Source: Symbiodinium natans (taxonomy: Eukaryota; Sar; Dinophyceae; Suessiales; Symbiodiniaceae). From it: DNA of 64,000 bases. The notes under the pieces were generated by a model. It did not search any database and was not told where the DNA came from. It worked only from the letters and a program-made list of their open reading frames with translations. Below, in pieces: positions 18,919-27,604 of the stretch (the first letter of the stretch is position 1; the number at the start of each line of letters is the position of its first letter). The stretch lies in contig CAJNDS010000620.1 of the NCBI GenBank assembly GCA_905221605.1, forward strand, positions 38,889 to 102,888, in the 5' to 3' direction. A program made the position numbers and the translations under genes.

Positions 18919-21900
18919 ATGGACACTGGTGAAGAACGTGTACCTGGACGAGACCGTTCTCCGAGAGGCCGCAGTGCAAGCAGCCTGAGTTCCACAGGGC
19001 TTTCTGGTGCAAGATCACCAAGTGCCCGTGGGAGAAGAGAACGTGGAAGGTCTTTGCCAGCGCGACCAGCTTCAGTTCCACGCGGAGTAGACCCAAGGCA
19101 GTGGACAGCTACGACTGGAGCAGGCCATCAGCCACCAGTCGGGGCTGTGCCTTCGTTTGGACCTCAGTTCTACCAGATGGGAACACCCCCTCAGACAGCA
19201 CCACAAGAACCCCTTCAAGTTCCGAATATGCAGTTGCCCGTTGCACCTGGAGTAGCTCAACAGATGGAGTTCACGAGAGCAATGCTGCAAGCGCAGGACG
19301 AGCAGATCCGACAGCAGGCAGCTCAACTTCAGCAGATGAGTGCCATGCTTACGCAAGCATTGCAGCTTGCAAGTGCGAATGCTGCCAATGCGCATATTGC
19401 AGCAGCTGCAGCTTCATCGTCGACGAGTCCTACACCTGGAGGAGACCCCTCAGCAGCACCTGCGAATGCATCGACTCCTGTGGACATGGAAGTAGACTCT
19501 GGTGTACGAAACAAGAGAGCAGAGGGTTACATCCCACAGTTGCCTCAGCTGAACTATGCGTCCATGACGAGCAGACATGCTGAAATCCGAGTTTGGACAG
19601 CCTACAGAGACGAACTCACGAGTTGGCTTTGTTTGCTCGACGACCGCTACGCTACGGAATTGCAAGAAGCGATCAGTAGCAATGTGGAAGTCTTGCAAGT
19701 GAGGCTTGAAGCCGGGAAAGCAGCCCGGTCAACCAAACTTTGGTTTTTGCTTCGTCAGTCCATGAGCAAGTTCCAACGTGGGCAAGATTTGGTGCATCTC
19801 ATCGAGGTGAAACAAATGGGAGCAAGTGCCGGATACGAACTCTGGCGCTCGTTGAACAACGAATTGTCAGTTCGCTCCAGAGTGGAGGGACAGGCCCTCC
19901 GCGAACAGGCGTTAGGCCTGGTGCCACCAAAGCATCTCAAGCGACCACTTGATGTCGCCAGGTGGTACACCACCGAGCTTCTCAAGTTCGAGGCGCAGGT
20001 GAAGCATCGCTTCCCGGAGTTGCTCATCGGAGAACAAGAGGGAGTCCTGTGCCTGATGAAGCACTTGGATTCTGAGACCAAGAGATATCTGCTCCTCCAT
20101 CACTCAACAAAGAGCATGGGTGAGCTGATGACTGGTTTGCAGTTTTACGACGAGCAACTTCGTGTGATGGACTTCCAGAGAGAAGGAGCATCCGGGTATG
20201 CGAATGCTTTCAAGGGCGGTAAGGGCGAGAAGGGCGACAGAGACAAGAGCAACAAAGGCTCCAAGGGCAACAAGGGCAACAAAGGCGAGAAAGGAGAAAA
20301 GGGACTGAAGGGCGGCAAAGCGAAAGGAAAGGACAAGAAAGGTGAGCGAAGCGGAAAAGGGGACAAAGCTCGAAGCAAGAGCAGAGAGGCGAAGAAGACG
20401 GATGTCTGCCGGAACTGCGGGAAGACTGGACACTGGGCACGCGACTGCTGGGCACCTCCGAAGGACAAAGCCGCAGCGGCAACGAACCAGGCCGTTACGA
20501 CGCAGCCAGAGGCACCATCATCTTCATCGTCTACTTCGGCGAAAGCAGCAGCACAGCCCACAACCAAGGGTAGTGGAAAAGCACAGTCATCAATCAAGAC
20601 GTTTCTGGAGGGATATCACTTTGGTATGATGCTCACGAACCAAGTGGTTAGTTTTCCTTCAGATGATCGTATTTACTGGCTGATTGACTCTGGTAGTTCG
20701 TTCCACATCATCACGAGAGAGACGCTTGAGAGTGATCATGTGAAGGTCCTTGCATGGCTTGAAGGACGCCCTAAGTCATATGCGGAGACTGCGACTGGAG
20801 ATTCCGTTGAAATTGGCGGATCGACACATGTTTTAGTGGAAGTTTGCTTTGAAACCACCACCCCAGCATCATCGAAGAGCAGTTCTGAGCATGAGGGTGA
20901 CGCTGTGTACATGTGTAGGGCTAGGTTTGAAGCCGTCATTTCCGATCAGATCAAGCACAATTTGCTGAACATCAACTTGCTTTGTCAGAATGGCGGTTGG
21001 GAGCCAGCGATGTGCGACCAGCAGGGCGTAATTACCGTGCGAAAGCACGGCGTAACGCTGAGACCAACCATGTTTGCTTCAGTTAGTTGGCTTGCGTCAG
21101 TTCGGAATGACCATCCTTTAGCACTGAAACCGCAGGATTTGATCGCCAAAACGGAACAGTTTCGTCGAAGTCGGTCTCGCAAGTCGTCTTCGAGTCGTGA
21201 TTTTCATCGTTCGACTTCGAATCGAGGTCATCGCAGCTCTGTGAGAGTGTGTGTTGAGCCCGAAAACCCCGAATTGCTGGATGTTTCATGTCTTGATGAG
21301 GTAGTTGATTGCGAGTTTCAGACGAGCCACGAACATGTCGACCTGGACCAAGGCGAAGCTAAGGACAGACTAAGGACAGTCGATGACGTTTCCGGCTCTG
21401 CGAGGGATCAACTTCAGTTTTTCAGTCATGTGGATACGCCAGTTGTTCGTGAGCTTGATAGGGATGAACGCTTGATTTTTAGTGAAGACAACAGCGTTAT
21501 CTCACACAAGCAACAGGACAACAGCACCACACCAGCAGTCGAGTGGCTTGTATTTGAAAAGGACAGCAGCGTTATCTCACACAAGCAACAGGACAACAGC
21601 ACCACACCAGCAGTCGAGTGGCTTGTATTTGAAAATGACAGCAGCGTTATCTCACACAAGCAACAGGACAACAGCACCACACCAGCAGTTGAGCATCTTG
21701 TGCATGAGCATGGTAGGGAAACAGTTGTCTGTCGTGCTTGCTTGGAGGATTTCCCTGATGAGGTTGAGACTGGCAGCTTGGATTGCTCAAAGAGGCGAAG
21801 TTTTCCTAGAGCAGGACAGATAGGAGACCGCCGCTATGGATCCGAGTGCCACGATGCAACAGAGCATTCAACAGTTGGAAGGCATGCGCCAGGGGGCGAG

Positions 21901-24900
21901 ACGCAGGAGACTGATATTGTTGGAGGCCAACGCCGCGCAACACGGCATAGAGCTTCCACAGAATCTCCGAGAGGAGCTCCAGGCAACGTATGCCGAGGCG
22001 GAGTCCACTGGAGGGGACGAGATGGATCTGGATTTGGATTCGGCAAGGGTGGACCCTTCGACCTCATCTCCTTCGATAGAGTACATCATGGAAGAGACGG
22101 AAGCGGCGGAGGCACCGTCGTCCCACACTGGGGTGAGGGAATTCCAAACGGATCCTTCGATGTCAGAGGCTCCAGCCAAGGGACCCGCTATGGTGCTGAT
22201 GAAGCCGACGCCGAAGATCAAATCCAAGGAAAAGGCCAAGGCCGAGAGACCGGTGCGGAATTTGCTGCCGGACCATGTGGATCAATCGACCATGGGAGTC
22301 GATCCTCGGGAGCCATCCGGCCCCACGCCGGCATCGTCAGCGCCAACACGGAGAGGAAAACGGCGCTGGGCGTCGACAGGCTGGATGACGTGGATTGCTC
22401 GTCGATTTGGAGGAGCTTGGACGGCACAAGCTTCGGGAGCCAGCGATCCACCGGATACGCCGGTGACGCTGTTTTGCCTCCTATGCCAGAAGTATGTCAC
22501 CGAAGCCCATTTGATGAGCGAACCACACGAAGCCAACATGCAGGGCTTCACGCAGACCATCTCCAAGGAGGGCCTCCACGTGACGCAGAACCCGGTGGAT
22601 TGGGCCACATGGGAGCAAGCTCTTGCGGAACCAGAGCAGCTGGAACTTGGAGTGACAGAGGGCAAGGCTCGCTCAGTGGTTGCGCTGGGACCGAGCGAGT
22701 TTCCTCAGCCGAACCCGAAGGAAACAACCGCGGCAGCACCGGCGAGCCCAGGGCCAGGACCATCGACAATGGTGGTGGAGATAGACGAGTCCGACGAGGA
22801 TTGGGGAGAATGGAGGCCAACCACAGGGGTTCCAGCTCCAACGACCCCAGCACATCCGGAGCATCCCCCTATCTCCATGACGCAGCCGCCGGGGGAACCG
22901 GTCAGCCCGACAGCAGTGTACACGGAACACCGCCGGGGCCCCGAGCCCAGGCATGCGAAGAGCACTCTCCGAGTGACACCTCCCTGGCGGGAATCACTTT
23001 CCAACCTGGGCTATCATGGTCCGTATCTGCAGCTGCATCTGAGCACACCAGGCCACACCGCAGAAGGGCTGCAAGCCCTCGGACCTTTGAGGGAGAGCTT
23101 CCTGCGGATGCAGGTGAAGGACCATGCCCAACTGCCGCGGGTCAGCTTGACACCCCCGAAAGCCACCAGCGACCTCTCCAGCACGGTGATGAGGATGGCA
23201 GAAAGGATGGAAACAGGAGAAGCGGGGACATTGGCACCGGCAGGAAGGCCATTCAACACAATGAGCCTTCGCGCTCAGCTCGAGGCGGGGGTCCTCACGG
23301 GCCAACAATACGAGGACCGGCGCCGAGCAAGGTCGCAGGACATACAGGCTGCGAGGTCGGTCGCGCCAAGGCTGGCGCTCCCGATACCTCCGCCACCTCC
23401 AGTTCCGCGGCCCGAACGCACGCCCGAAACCCCAATTCCGTGGAGTGGCGCGCCGTCGCCTGCATTCATGGAACTTATCAGGCGCCGCCGAGATCGCCAA
23501 GAGCGCGATCGTTCTCGCTCCCCGTCTCCCTGAAAGGGAGTACGGAAAAGCTCAATCCAATCCTTGCAGCTTTGTCCCAAGACGAGAGAAAAGAGCCCGA
23601 TACGCGACAGCCGCAACAGCAGTTTGAGTTAGTCACTGAAGAAGGAATTATTGGGGACAATGTGCGTAGTAAACAGGCAGAACTTCAGCACCACATGCAG
23701 GGACACGTACCATACATGTCTGACTGTGAGTTTTGCCAGCGCACTAGAGGGACCACTCCAGCCCGAAAGCGTACCGACCTGAACCCGAGAGAGTTTCAGC
23801 TTGACCAGTGCTTCTTTCGCAAGCTTGCATTCATCGTACTGGTTCATACCATGAGCTTTGCAATTGCAGTTTGCTTTAGACCTGAGGGAGAGAGCTCAGC
23901 AACAACAGCAGAAGATTTGCATCCCTGGGTCAGGCACTTTGGTGTGAAACAACCGCATTTCATGTCTGATGCAGAGGGACTCACGAAGAACATCGCAGCG
24001 AGACTCGCTGATCTTTGTGAGGGTACTGAGGACAGCTTTGCACCCGAAAGGCATGCACCAGCAGCAGAACGAGCCATTAGGACCCTGAAAGGAATCGTAG
24101 CAACACATGAGCTTGAGTTGCGTGAACATGGCGTTGTTTTGGATGCTGAGTGTGCGGATGTTTTCGACCTTTTGTTTCAATACGCAGCACACACGCACAA
24201 CAGGTTTTCAGTTTCTGTAGGGTCGACCATGACACCCATGCAGAAGATCCGCGGAGATCGCGTGCGACCGCAAGTCACGTATCCGTTCGGTGCGGTAGCA
24301 TACGCTAAGATAACGCGGGCTAGAAGACCTGACGCGGATGCCAAGTATGCTCGAGGGATCTACTTGGGACCAGTGCTTGGGAGCACAGGTCATGCCATGG
24401 AAATCCGCTTGGATAGTGGGGAGACGAAACGGGTGATCGCGCCCGGACTCAAATTGCTCTACCCGTTGCGTTTCGACGCAAATCTTCTGCCCGGTGCAAA
24501 GGCCCTAGATGGCTTCGTGCCCCCGCCTGAAGCACCGAAGACCAAAGAGCTGTTTCTCCCATATGTTCCAGGTGGAGGTCCTCCCATAGACTGGGTGAGA
24601 CAACATGGTGTTACACCCAAGTGCCCCGGATGCCAGGAAGGCGTCAGCTCGAGCAGGCATTCCCAAAAGTGTGTGAAGAGATACCAAAAATGGTTGCGTG
24701 ATTCCATCGATGATGCTCTGGAGGCATTAGATGAAGGACCGAAGGTCGACCGAAGACCTGAGGAGCTAATTGGAGAAGACCCATACGATGATGACGAGCA
24801 AATGAAGCCGAACAAGCGAACACGCTTTGGAGGAGAGGAGGTCCGAGCGTTTGATCCTGAGCAAGCAGGAGTCGGAGACCTAGAGATCCCGGAGATGTCA

Positions 24901-26799
24901 GTGCCGGATGCTGACTGGAATGTGTCCGAGTACCAGCCGTCCGAGGCTGAGGATGACGATATGGGAGAAGCTCCAGAGATGGGAGACGCTCCAGAGCATC
25001 CCCAGACATTCCATGAGGGGGTCCCAGTCCGATACCTGGAGGAATTGCTCGAGAACGCTCACTACACACCACAACCACTTTCTTGTTGTGACCACTACGA
25101 CGTCGAAGCAGCATGTCACTTACTTGTTGGTCGGTCGAGCGTGGAGAAGTTCCCATATGTTTGCTTGAACACGACAACACAACAACAGCACCACAAACAA
25201 CAACAGTCGGTCGAGCGTGAAGCAGTGGAGTTGTTGAATCTCCAAGACCACCCTTGTGTATGCTCTTCAGTTAAAGAGAAAAAGGAAGATGAGTCCGCAG
25301 GGACGTACATGAGAATCCAAGACAGGACTCTCTGGGTGAATCGACCTAGAGCCAGCTACGATGACCTGGAAGGTTTTCAGCTGGACCCTGAAGAGACATG
25401 GCAAGGAATCAAGAAAGAGGTGAATGCGCTCGATAGTCTGAAAGTTGGTTATGCAAGATCAAAGAGCGAGATAGATGAGTACCGCAAAGCCAACCCAAAC
25501 TGTCGGACGGTCAAGTCCCGATGGGTCCTCACTCAGAAGGCCCCAGGACTAGTCCGAGCAAGGATAGTCGCTAAGGATTTTGCTCATGGCCGACCATCCG
25601 CACTCGATTTGGGGTTGAGTTCTAATACTGCGTCGGTGGAAGCCCTCAAGATCGTCCTTGCACGGGCGGCGAAGGGAAAGATGCGGGCTTACGGCCTCGA
25701 CATCTCCACCGCGTTTCTCTTTGCGCAGGTAGTGGAACCCACCATTATCGAGTTGCCAAGTACATTCGCGCTCGAGAGCGGCGAAACCGCGTACTTGATA
25801 CTAGAGAAAGCGCTCTACGGTTTGCGTTCCGCCAGCCTTAGCGGGCAGCGACACCTGAACAGGATCGTATCTGCACTAGGCTTACAAGCGAGTCCGCTTG
25901 AACCGACGCTTTTCAGCGGATGGGTCAACCTTGAATCCGGATGGGAGTATATCATCATGTTAGCGTACGTGGATGATTTGCTCATTGTGTCCTCTACCGA
26001 GAAAGGGTTCGAGTACGTCCACGAAGCCCTGAGTTCAGTCTTGAAAGTCAAAGTGACAGGCAGGCTGATCGAAGATGGGCAGATGGAATTCCTCGGCCGT
26101 TTAATCCGTTGGGATGGACGACAGATCATGCTTGGGGTGAAGCCTGAGTATGTGAAGTCGGTCTTTACATCCTTCGGATGGGACATATCCACCGTAAAAG
26201 CATCCTTGACGACACCCGACATCAGGAGTATGTACGATGAGGAGAGTGTTGAAGAGCCTTCAAAGGAGCTGTCCAGTGAAGCAGCCTCACGGTTCCGAAG
26301 TTGCCTAGGGAAGATAGGCTGGCTCTGTCAAACTCGCTCAGATATAACGTACTTTCACTCCATGTTGTCGCGCGGACAAAGCATGCCACGGCAAGTACAT
26401 GAAGATGCACTTCGCAAGTTCCTGCGATGGTTAGCAGCGTTTCCGCTGTTAGATCAAATCTTCCCGCTCGGAGATGGCAAGACCAATGAGGGGGAGAATG
26501 CCAGCCTGGTAGCCTATTGCGACAGCAATTGGGGCAGCGAGATGAGCGTAGCCCGGAAGAGCACCAGTGGCGGAGTGATCTACATCGCAGTGGACGGTCT
26601 GTGGTACTGCATAAAGGGGTACAGCCGCCTGCAAAGCGTTGTCGCACTCAGCTCAGCAGAAGCAGAGTTGTTTGCCATCGCCGAGGCAGCGAAAGAGGTG
26701 GCAGGACTTGCGCAATTGACGGCGCATATCTGGGGCACCCTCCAGAAACCCCACCGCGTGTACACTGACTCTGCCTCAGCTAGGCAAATCGTGCAATGA
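18919..26799 (+). CDS. Gag-Pol polyprotein (Ty1/copia type)
   Basis: A 2,626-residue ORF starting 14 bases after the PBS. Residues ~1-400 are Gag-like, followed by a Lys/Gly-rich tract (~430-490) and a CCHC knuckle (C497, C500, H505, C510; CRNCGKTGHWARDC). The protease has IDSGSSFHI with D590. Residues ~857-928 hold three 25-residue repeats. Residues ~973-1538 coincide with an overprinted ORF in another frame and look unlike a conserved domain. The integrase has an HHCC-like zinc region (~1590-1615) and D1629, D1684 and E1717. RT carries YVDD at 2350-2353. RNase H has D2535, E2581 and D2617, but the ORF stops nine residues after D2617, so its usual C-terminal end is missing. No internal stops or frameshifts are seen, so the copy may be young. 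Confidence 0.92.
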   Translation: MDTGEERVPGRDRSPRGRSASSLSSTGLSGARSPSARGRRERGRSLPARPASVPRGVDPRQWTATTGAGHQPPVGAVPSFGPQFYQMGTPPQTAPQEPLQVPNMQLPVAPGVAQQMEFTRAMLQAQDEQIRQQAAQLQQMSAMLTQALQLASANAANAHIAAAAASSSTSPTPGGDPSAAPANASTPVDMEVDSGVRNKRAEGYIPQLPQLNYASMTSRHAEIRVWTAYRDELTSWLCLLDDRYATELQEAISSNVEVLQVRLEAGKAARSTKLWFLLRQSMSKFQRGQDLVHLIEVKQMGASAGYELWRSLNNELSVRSRVEGQALREQALGLVPPKHLKRPLDVARWYTTELLKFEAQVKHRFPELLIGEQEGVLCLMKHLDSETKRYLLLHHSTKSMGELMTGLQFYDEQLRVMDFQREGASGYANAFKGGKGEKGDRDKSNKGSKGNKGNKGEKGEKGLKGGKAKGKDKKGERSGKGDKARSKSREAKKTDVCRNCGKTGHWARDCWAPPKDKAAAATNQAVTTQPEAPSSSSSTSAKAAAQPTTKGSGKAQSSIKTFLEGYHFGMMLTNQVVSFPSDDRIYWLIDSGSSFHIITRETLESDHVKVLAWLEGRPKSYAETATGDSVEIGGSTHVLVEVCFETTTPASSKSSSEHEGDAVYMCRARFEAVISDQIKHNLLNINLLCQNGGWEPAMCDQQGVITVRKHGVTLRPTMFASVSWLASVRNDHPLALKPQDLIAKTEQFRRSRSRKSSSSRDFHRSTSNRGHRSSVRVCVEPENPELLDVSCLDEVVDCEFQTSHEHVDLDQGEAKDRLRTVDDVSGSARDQLQFFSHVDTPVVRELDRDERLIFSEDNSVISHKQQDNSTTPAVEWLVFEKDSSVISHKQQDNSTTPAVEWLVFENDSSVISHKQQDNSTTPAVEHLVHEHGRETVVCRACLEDFPDEVETGSLDCSKRRSFPRAGQIGDRRYGSECHDATEHSTVGRHAPGGETQETDIVGGQRRATRHRASTESPRGAPGNVCRGGVHWRGRDGSGFGFGKGGPFDLISFDRVHHGRDGSGGGTVVPHWGEGIPNGSFDVRGSSQGTRYGADEADAEDQIQGKGQGRETGAEFAAGPCGSIDHGSRSSGAIRPHAGIVSANTERKTALGVDRLDDVDCSSIWRSLDGTSFGSQRSTGYAGDAVLPPMPEVCHRSPFDERTTRSQHAGLHADHLQGGPPRDAEPGGLGHMGASSCGTRAAGTWSDRGQGSLSGCAGTERVSSAEPEGNNRGSTGEPRARTIDNGGGDRRVRRGLGRMEANHRGSSSNDPSTSGASPYLHDAAAGGTGQPDSSVHGTPPGPRAQACEEHSPSDTSLAGITFQPGLSWSVSAAASEHTRPHRRRAASPRTFEGELPADAGEGPCPTAAGQLDTPESHQRPLQHGDEDGRKDGNRRSGDIGTGRKAIQHNEPSRSARGGGPHGPTIRGPAPSKVAGHTGCEVGRAKAGAPDTSATSSSAARTHARNPNSVEWRAVACIHGTYQAPPRSPRARSFSLPVSLKGSTEKLNPILAALSQDERKEPDTRQPQQQFELVTEEGIIGDNVRSKQAELQHHMQGHVPYMSDCEFCQRTRGTTPARKRTDLNPREFQLDQCFFRKLAFIVLVHTMSFAIAVCFRPEGESSATTAEDLHPWVRHFGVKQPHFMSDAEGLTKNIAARLADLCEGTEDSFAPERHAPAAERAIRTLKGIVATHELELREHGVVLDAECADVFDLLFQYAAHTHNRFSVSVGSTMTPMQKIRGDRVRPQVTYPFGAVAYAKITRARRPDADAKYARGIYLGPVLGSTGHAMEIRLDSGETKRVIAPGLKLLYPLRFDANLLPGAKALDGFVPPPEAPKTKELFLPYVPGGGPPIDWVRQHGVTPKCPGCQEGVSSSRHSQKCVKRYQKWLRDSIDDALEALDEGPKVDRRPEELIGEDPYDDDEQMKPNKRTRFGGEEVRAFDPEQAGVGDLEIPEMSVPDADWNVSEYQPSEAEDDDMGEAPEMGDAPEHPQTFHEGVPVRYLEELLENAHYTPQPLSCCDHYDVEAACHLLVGRSSVEKFPYVCLNTTTQQQHHKQQQSVEREAVELLNLQDHPCVCSSVKEKKEDESAGTYMRIQDRTLWVNRPRASYDDLEGFQLDPEETWQGIKKEVNALDSLKVGYARSKSEIDEYRKANPNCRTVKSRWVLTQKAPGLVRARIVAKDFAHGRPSALDLGLSSNTASVEALKIVLARAAKGKMRAYGLDISTAFLFAQVVEPTIIELPSTFALESGETAYLILEKALYGLRSASLSGQRHLNRIVSALGLQASPLEPTLFSGWVNLESGWEYIIMLAYVDDLLIVSSTEKGFEYVHEALSSVLKVKVTGRLIEDGQMEFLGRLIRWDGRQIMLGVKPEYVKSVFTSFGWDISTVKASLTTPDIRSMYDEESVEEPSKELSSEAASRFRSCLGKIGWLCQTRSDITYFHSMLSRGQSMPRQVHEDALRKFLRWLAAFPLLDQIFPLGDGKTNEGENASLVAYCDSNWGSEMSVARKSTSGGVIYIAVDGLWYCIKGYSRLQSVVALSSAEAELFAIAEAAKEVAGLAQLTAHIWGTLQKPHRVYTDSASARQIVQ
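21486..21705 (+). repeat. 75-bp (25-codon) repeat, three copies, inside gag-pol
   Basis: Three in-frame copies of a unit encoding SVISHKQQDNSTTPAVEWL begin near 21486, 21562 and 21637. The copies are almost identical, so the expansion is recent. It lies in the linker between protease and integrase. Confidence 0.9.
21836..23533 (+). CDS. 565-codon ORF overprinted within gag-pol (+1 frame)
   Basis: A complete ATG-to-TGA ORF lies in the frame one base ahead of gag-pol. Its protein looks more like a real product than the gag-pol frame over the same bases. It starts MDPSATMQQSIQQLEGMRQG, with a helical N-terminus and an acidic tract (GGDEMDLDLDSA). A C2H2-like motif follows (C214, C217, H225, H231 in FCLLCQKYVTEAHLMSEPH), then Pro-rich segments and an Arg/Ser-rich C-terminus (RRRRDRQERDRSRSPSP). 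The gag-pol frame stays open throughout but reads as Gly/Arg/His-rich low-similarity sequence. It may be a captured gene inserted in a tolerated frame, or a product expressed by internal initiation. The family is unknown. Confidence 0.6.
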   Translation: MDPSATMQQSIQQLEGMRQGARRRRLILLEANAAQHGIELPQNLREELQATYAEAESTGGDEMDLDLDSARVDPSTSSPSIEYIMEETEAAEAPSSHTGVREFQTDPSMSEAPAKGPAMVLMKPTPKIKSKEKAKAERPVRNLLPDHVDQSTMGVDPREPSGPTPASSAPTRRGKRRWASTGWMTWIARRFGGAWTAQASGASDPPDTPVTLFCLLCQKYVTEAHLMSEPHEANMQGFTQTISKEGLHVTQNPVDWATWEQALAEPEQLELGVTEGKARSVVALGPSEFPQPNPKETTAAAPASPGPGPSTMVVEIDESDEDWGEWRPTTGVPAPTTPAHPEHPPISMTQPPGEPVSPTAVYTEHRRGPEPRHAKSTLRVTPPWRESLSNLGYHGPYLQLHLSTPGHTAEGLQALGPLRESFLRMQVKDHAQLPRVSLTPPKATSDLSSTVMRMAERMETGEAGTLAPAGRPFNTMSLRAQLEAGVLTGQQYEDRRRARSQDIQAARSVAPRLALPIPPPPPVPRPERTPETPIPWSGAPSPAFMELIRRRRDRQERDRSRSPSP

Positions 26800-27296
26800 A
26801 CGTTGCGAGAGAATGGGGGATGAAGGTTGTTTTCTGGAGCAGCACTCCTTGTACCGGAGGTAGCCCGTACCAACGGCGACACGAAAATCGGCCGGGCTAT
26901 CAGGACCATCTACAAGCTTTATTCACGGTGCATCGCAAGCTCTGGCGGAGCTTCTTAGTGATGGTGAACCACCCGCAAGTAGGGGTATGGGTCATAGAAT
27001 GGCCGCAGAGGTGTGCCTACTGGGGATGGGCAAGTACCCGTTCGTTTGCAGGGCAACGAACCCATTACACTGGCGAAGTGCACGGCTGTGTTTCAGGCTT
27101 GGTAGGCAGAGATGGATTACCTATCCGAAAGATTTGGAAACTGATGTCGAACGATGAACAGTTTGTGCGAACAATGTCCGAAACGTTTGCATGTACCTGC
27201 AAGGGAGATCATTCACGAAACTTCGATCTCAAAGCAACGCAGCATTATCCGCCAGCTTTCGCGGACGTCGCCCTGGAAAGCTTGCGACTGCGGTAA
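26796..27296 (+). CDS. Second retroelement ORF, overlapping the pol stop (ATGA)
   Basis: A 166-codon ORF whose ATG (26796-26798) overlaps the gag-pol TGA (26797-26799). Its middle and end (FLVMVNHPQVGVWVIEWP, GLPIRKIWKLMSNDEQFV, CTCKGDHSRNF, QHYPPAFADVALESL) resemble, from memory, a conserved block of dinoflagellate retroelement polyproteins with the pattern G-x-P-[IL]-R-K ... C-x-G-x-H ... YPP. It is therefore probably a functional part of the element, perhaps made by termination-reinitiation or a frameshift. It ends 157 bases before the polypurine tract. Confidence 0.6.
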   Translation: MNVAREWGMKVVFWSSTPCTGGSPYQRRHENRPGYQDHLQALFTVHRKLWRSFLVMVNHPQVGVWVIEWPQRCAYWGWASTRSFAGQRTHYTGEVHGCVSGLVGRDGLPIRKIWKLMSNDEQFVRTMSETFACTCKGDHSRNFDLKATQHYPPAFADVALESLRLR

Positions 27297-27453
27297 TTCG
27301 GTTACTTTGCGAGAGTTAGTCGACCTCCAGCGATCTGAAGCAGTGCAGCGGTCTAGGACTGAGGAATGCGCCGGCATGCGCGCCCCGGCCAGGAGCTTAG
27401 TTGACTTTGCGTGGAGCTTAGTTGACGTGACCAACAGTGAAACTCTTGGTCAT

Positions 27454-27462
27454 GAGGGGGAG
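27454..27462 (+). other. Polypurine tract
   Basis: GAGGGGGAG is followed by T and then TGATATATGTGA, the same bases that start both LTRs. This is the expected plus-strand priming site next to a 3' LTR. No comparable purine run precedes the actual 3' LTR at 47537. Confidence 0.75.
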
Positions 27463-27463
27463 T

Positions 27464-27553
27464 TGATATATGTGATTGGCTCAAGATCTCGGCTCAACCC
27501 CGGTGGGGTGCACAGGTAGCAGAGCGGTAGCTGTGTGAACCAGCCTCGAGTCC
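27464..27553 (+). promoter_or_regulatory. Unit 5' end: LTR start, SL-like motif, PBS/A-box-like motif
   Basis: TGATATATGTGA is followed directly by TTGGCTCAAG (27476-27485), the last ten bases of the dinoflagellate spliced leader. A CCCCGGTGGGG hairpin follows, then GGTAGCAGAGC (27515-27525), similar to the element's own primer site. TAGCAGAGCGG (27517-27527) also fits the tRNA A-box pattern TRGCNNAGYGG, and GCCTCGAGTCC (27543-27553) fits a B-box at 9 of 11 positions, but the gap is too short for a tRNA. Function is inference. The arrangement recurs in all eight units. Confidence 0.5.
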
Positions 27554-27604
27554 CCTTACTGTTTTGGGTACCAGGCCTGCTTTTTCACAGCCTTCATTCG
27601 AGCC

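Noticed and set aside
27517-27553. A tRNA gene at the start of each unit
   Set aside because: A- and B-box-like motifs are only 15 bases apart and no cloverleaf with anticodon arm can be formed.
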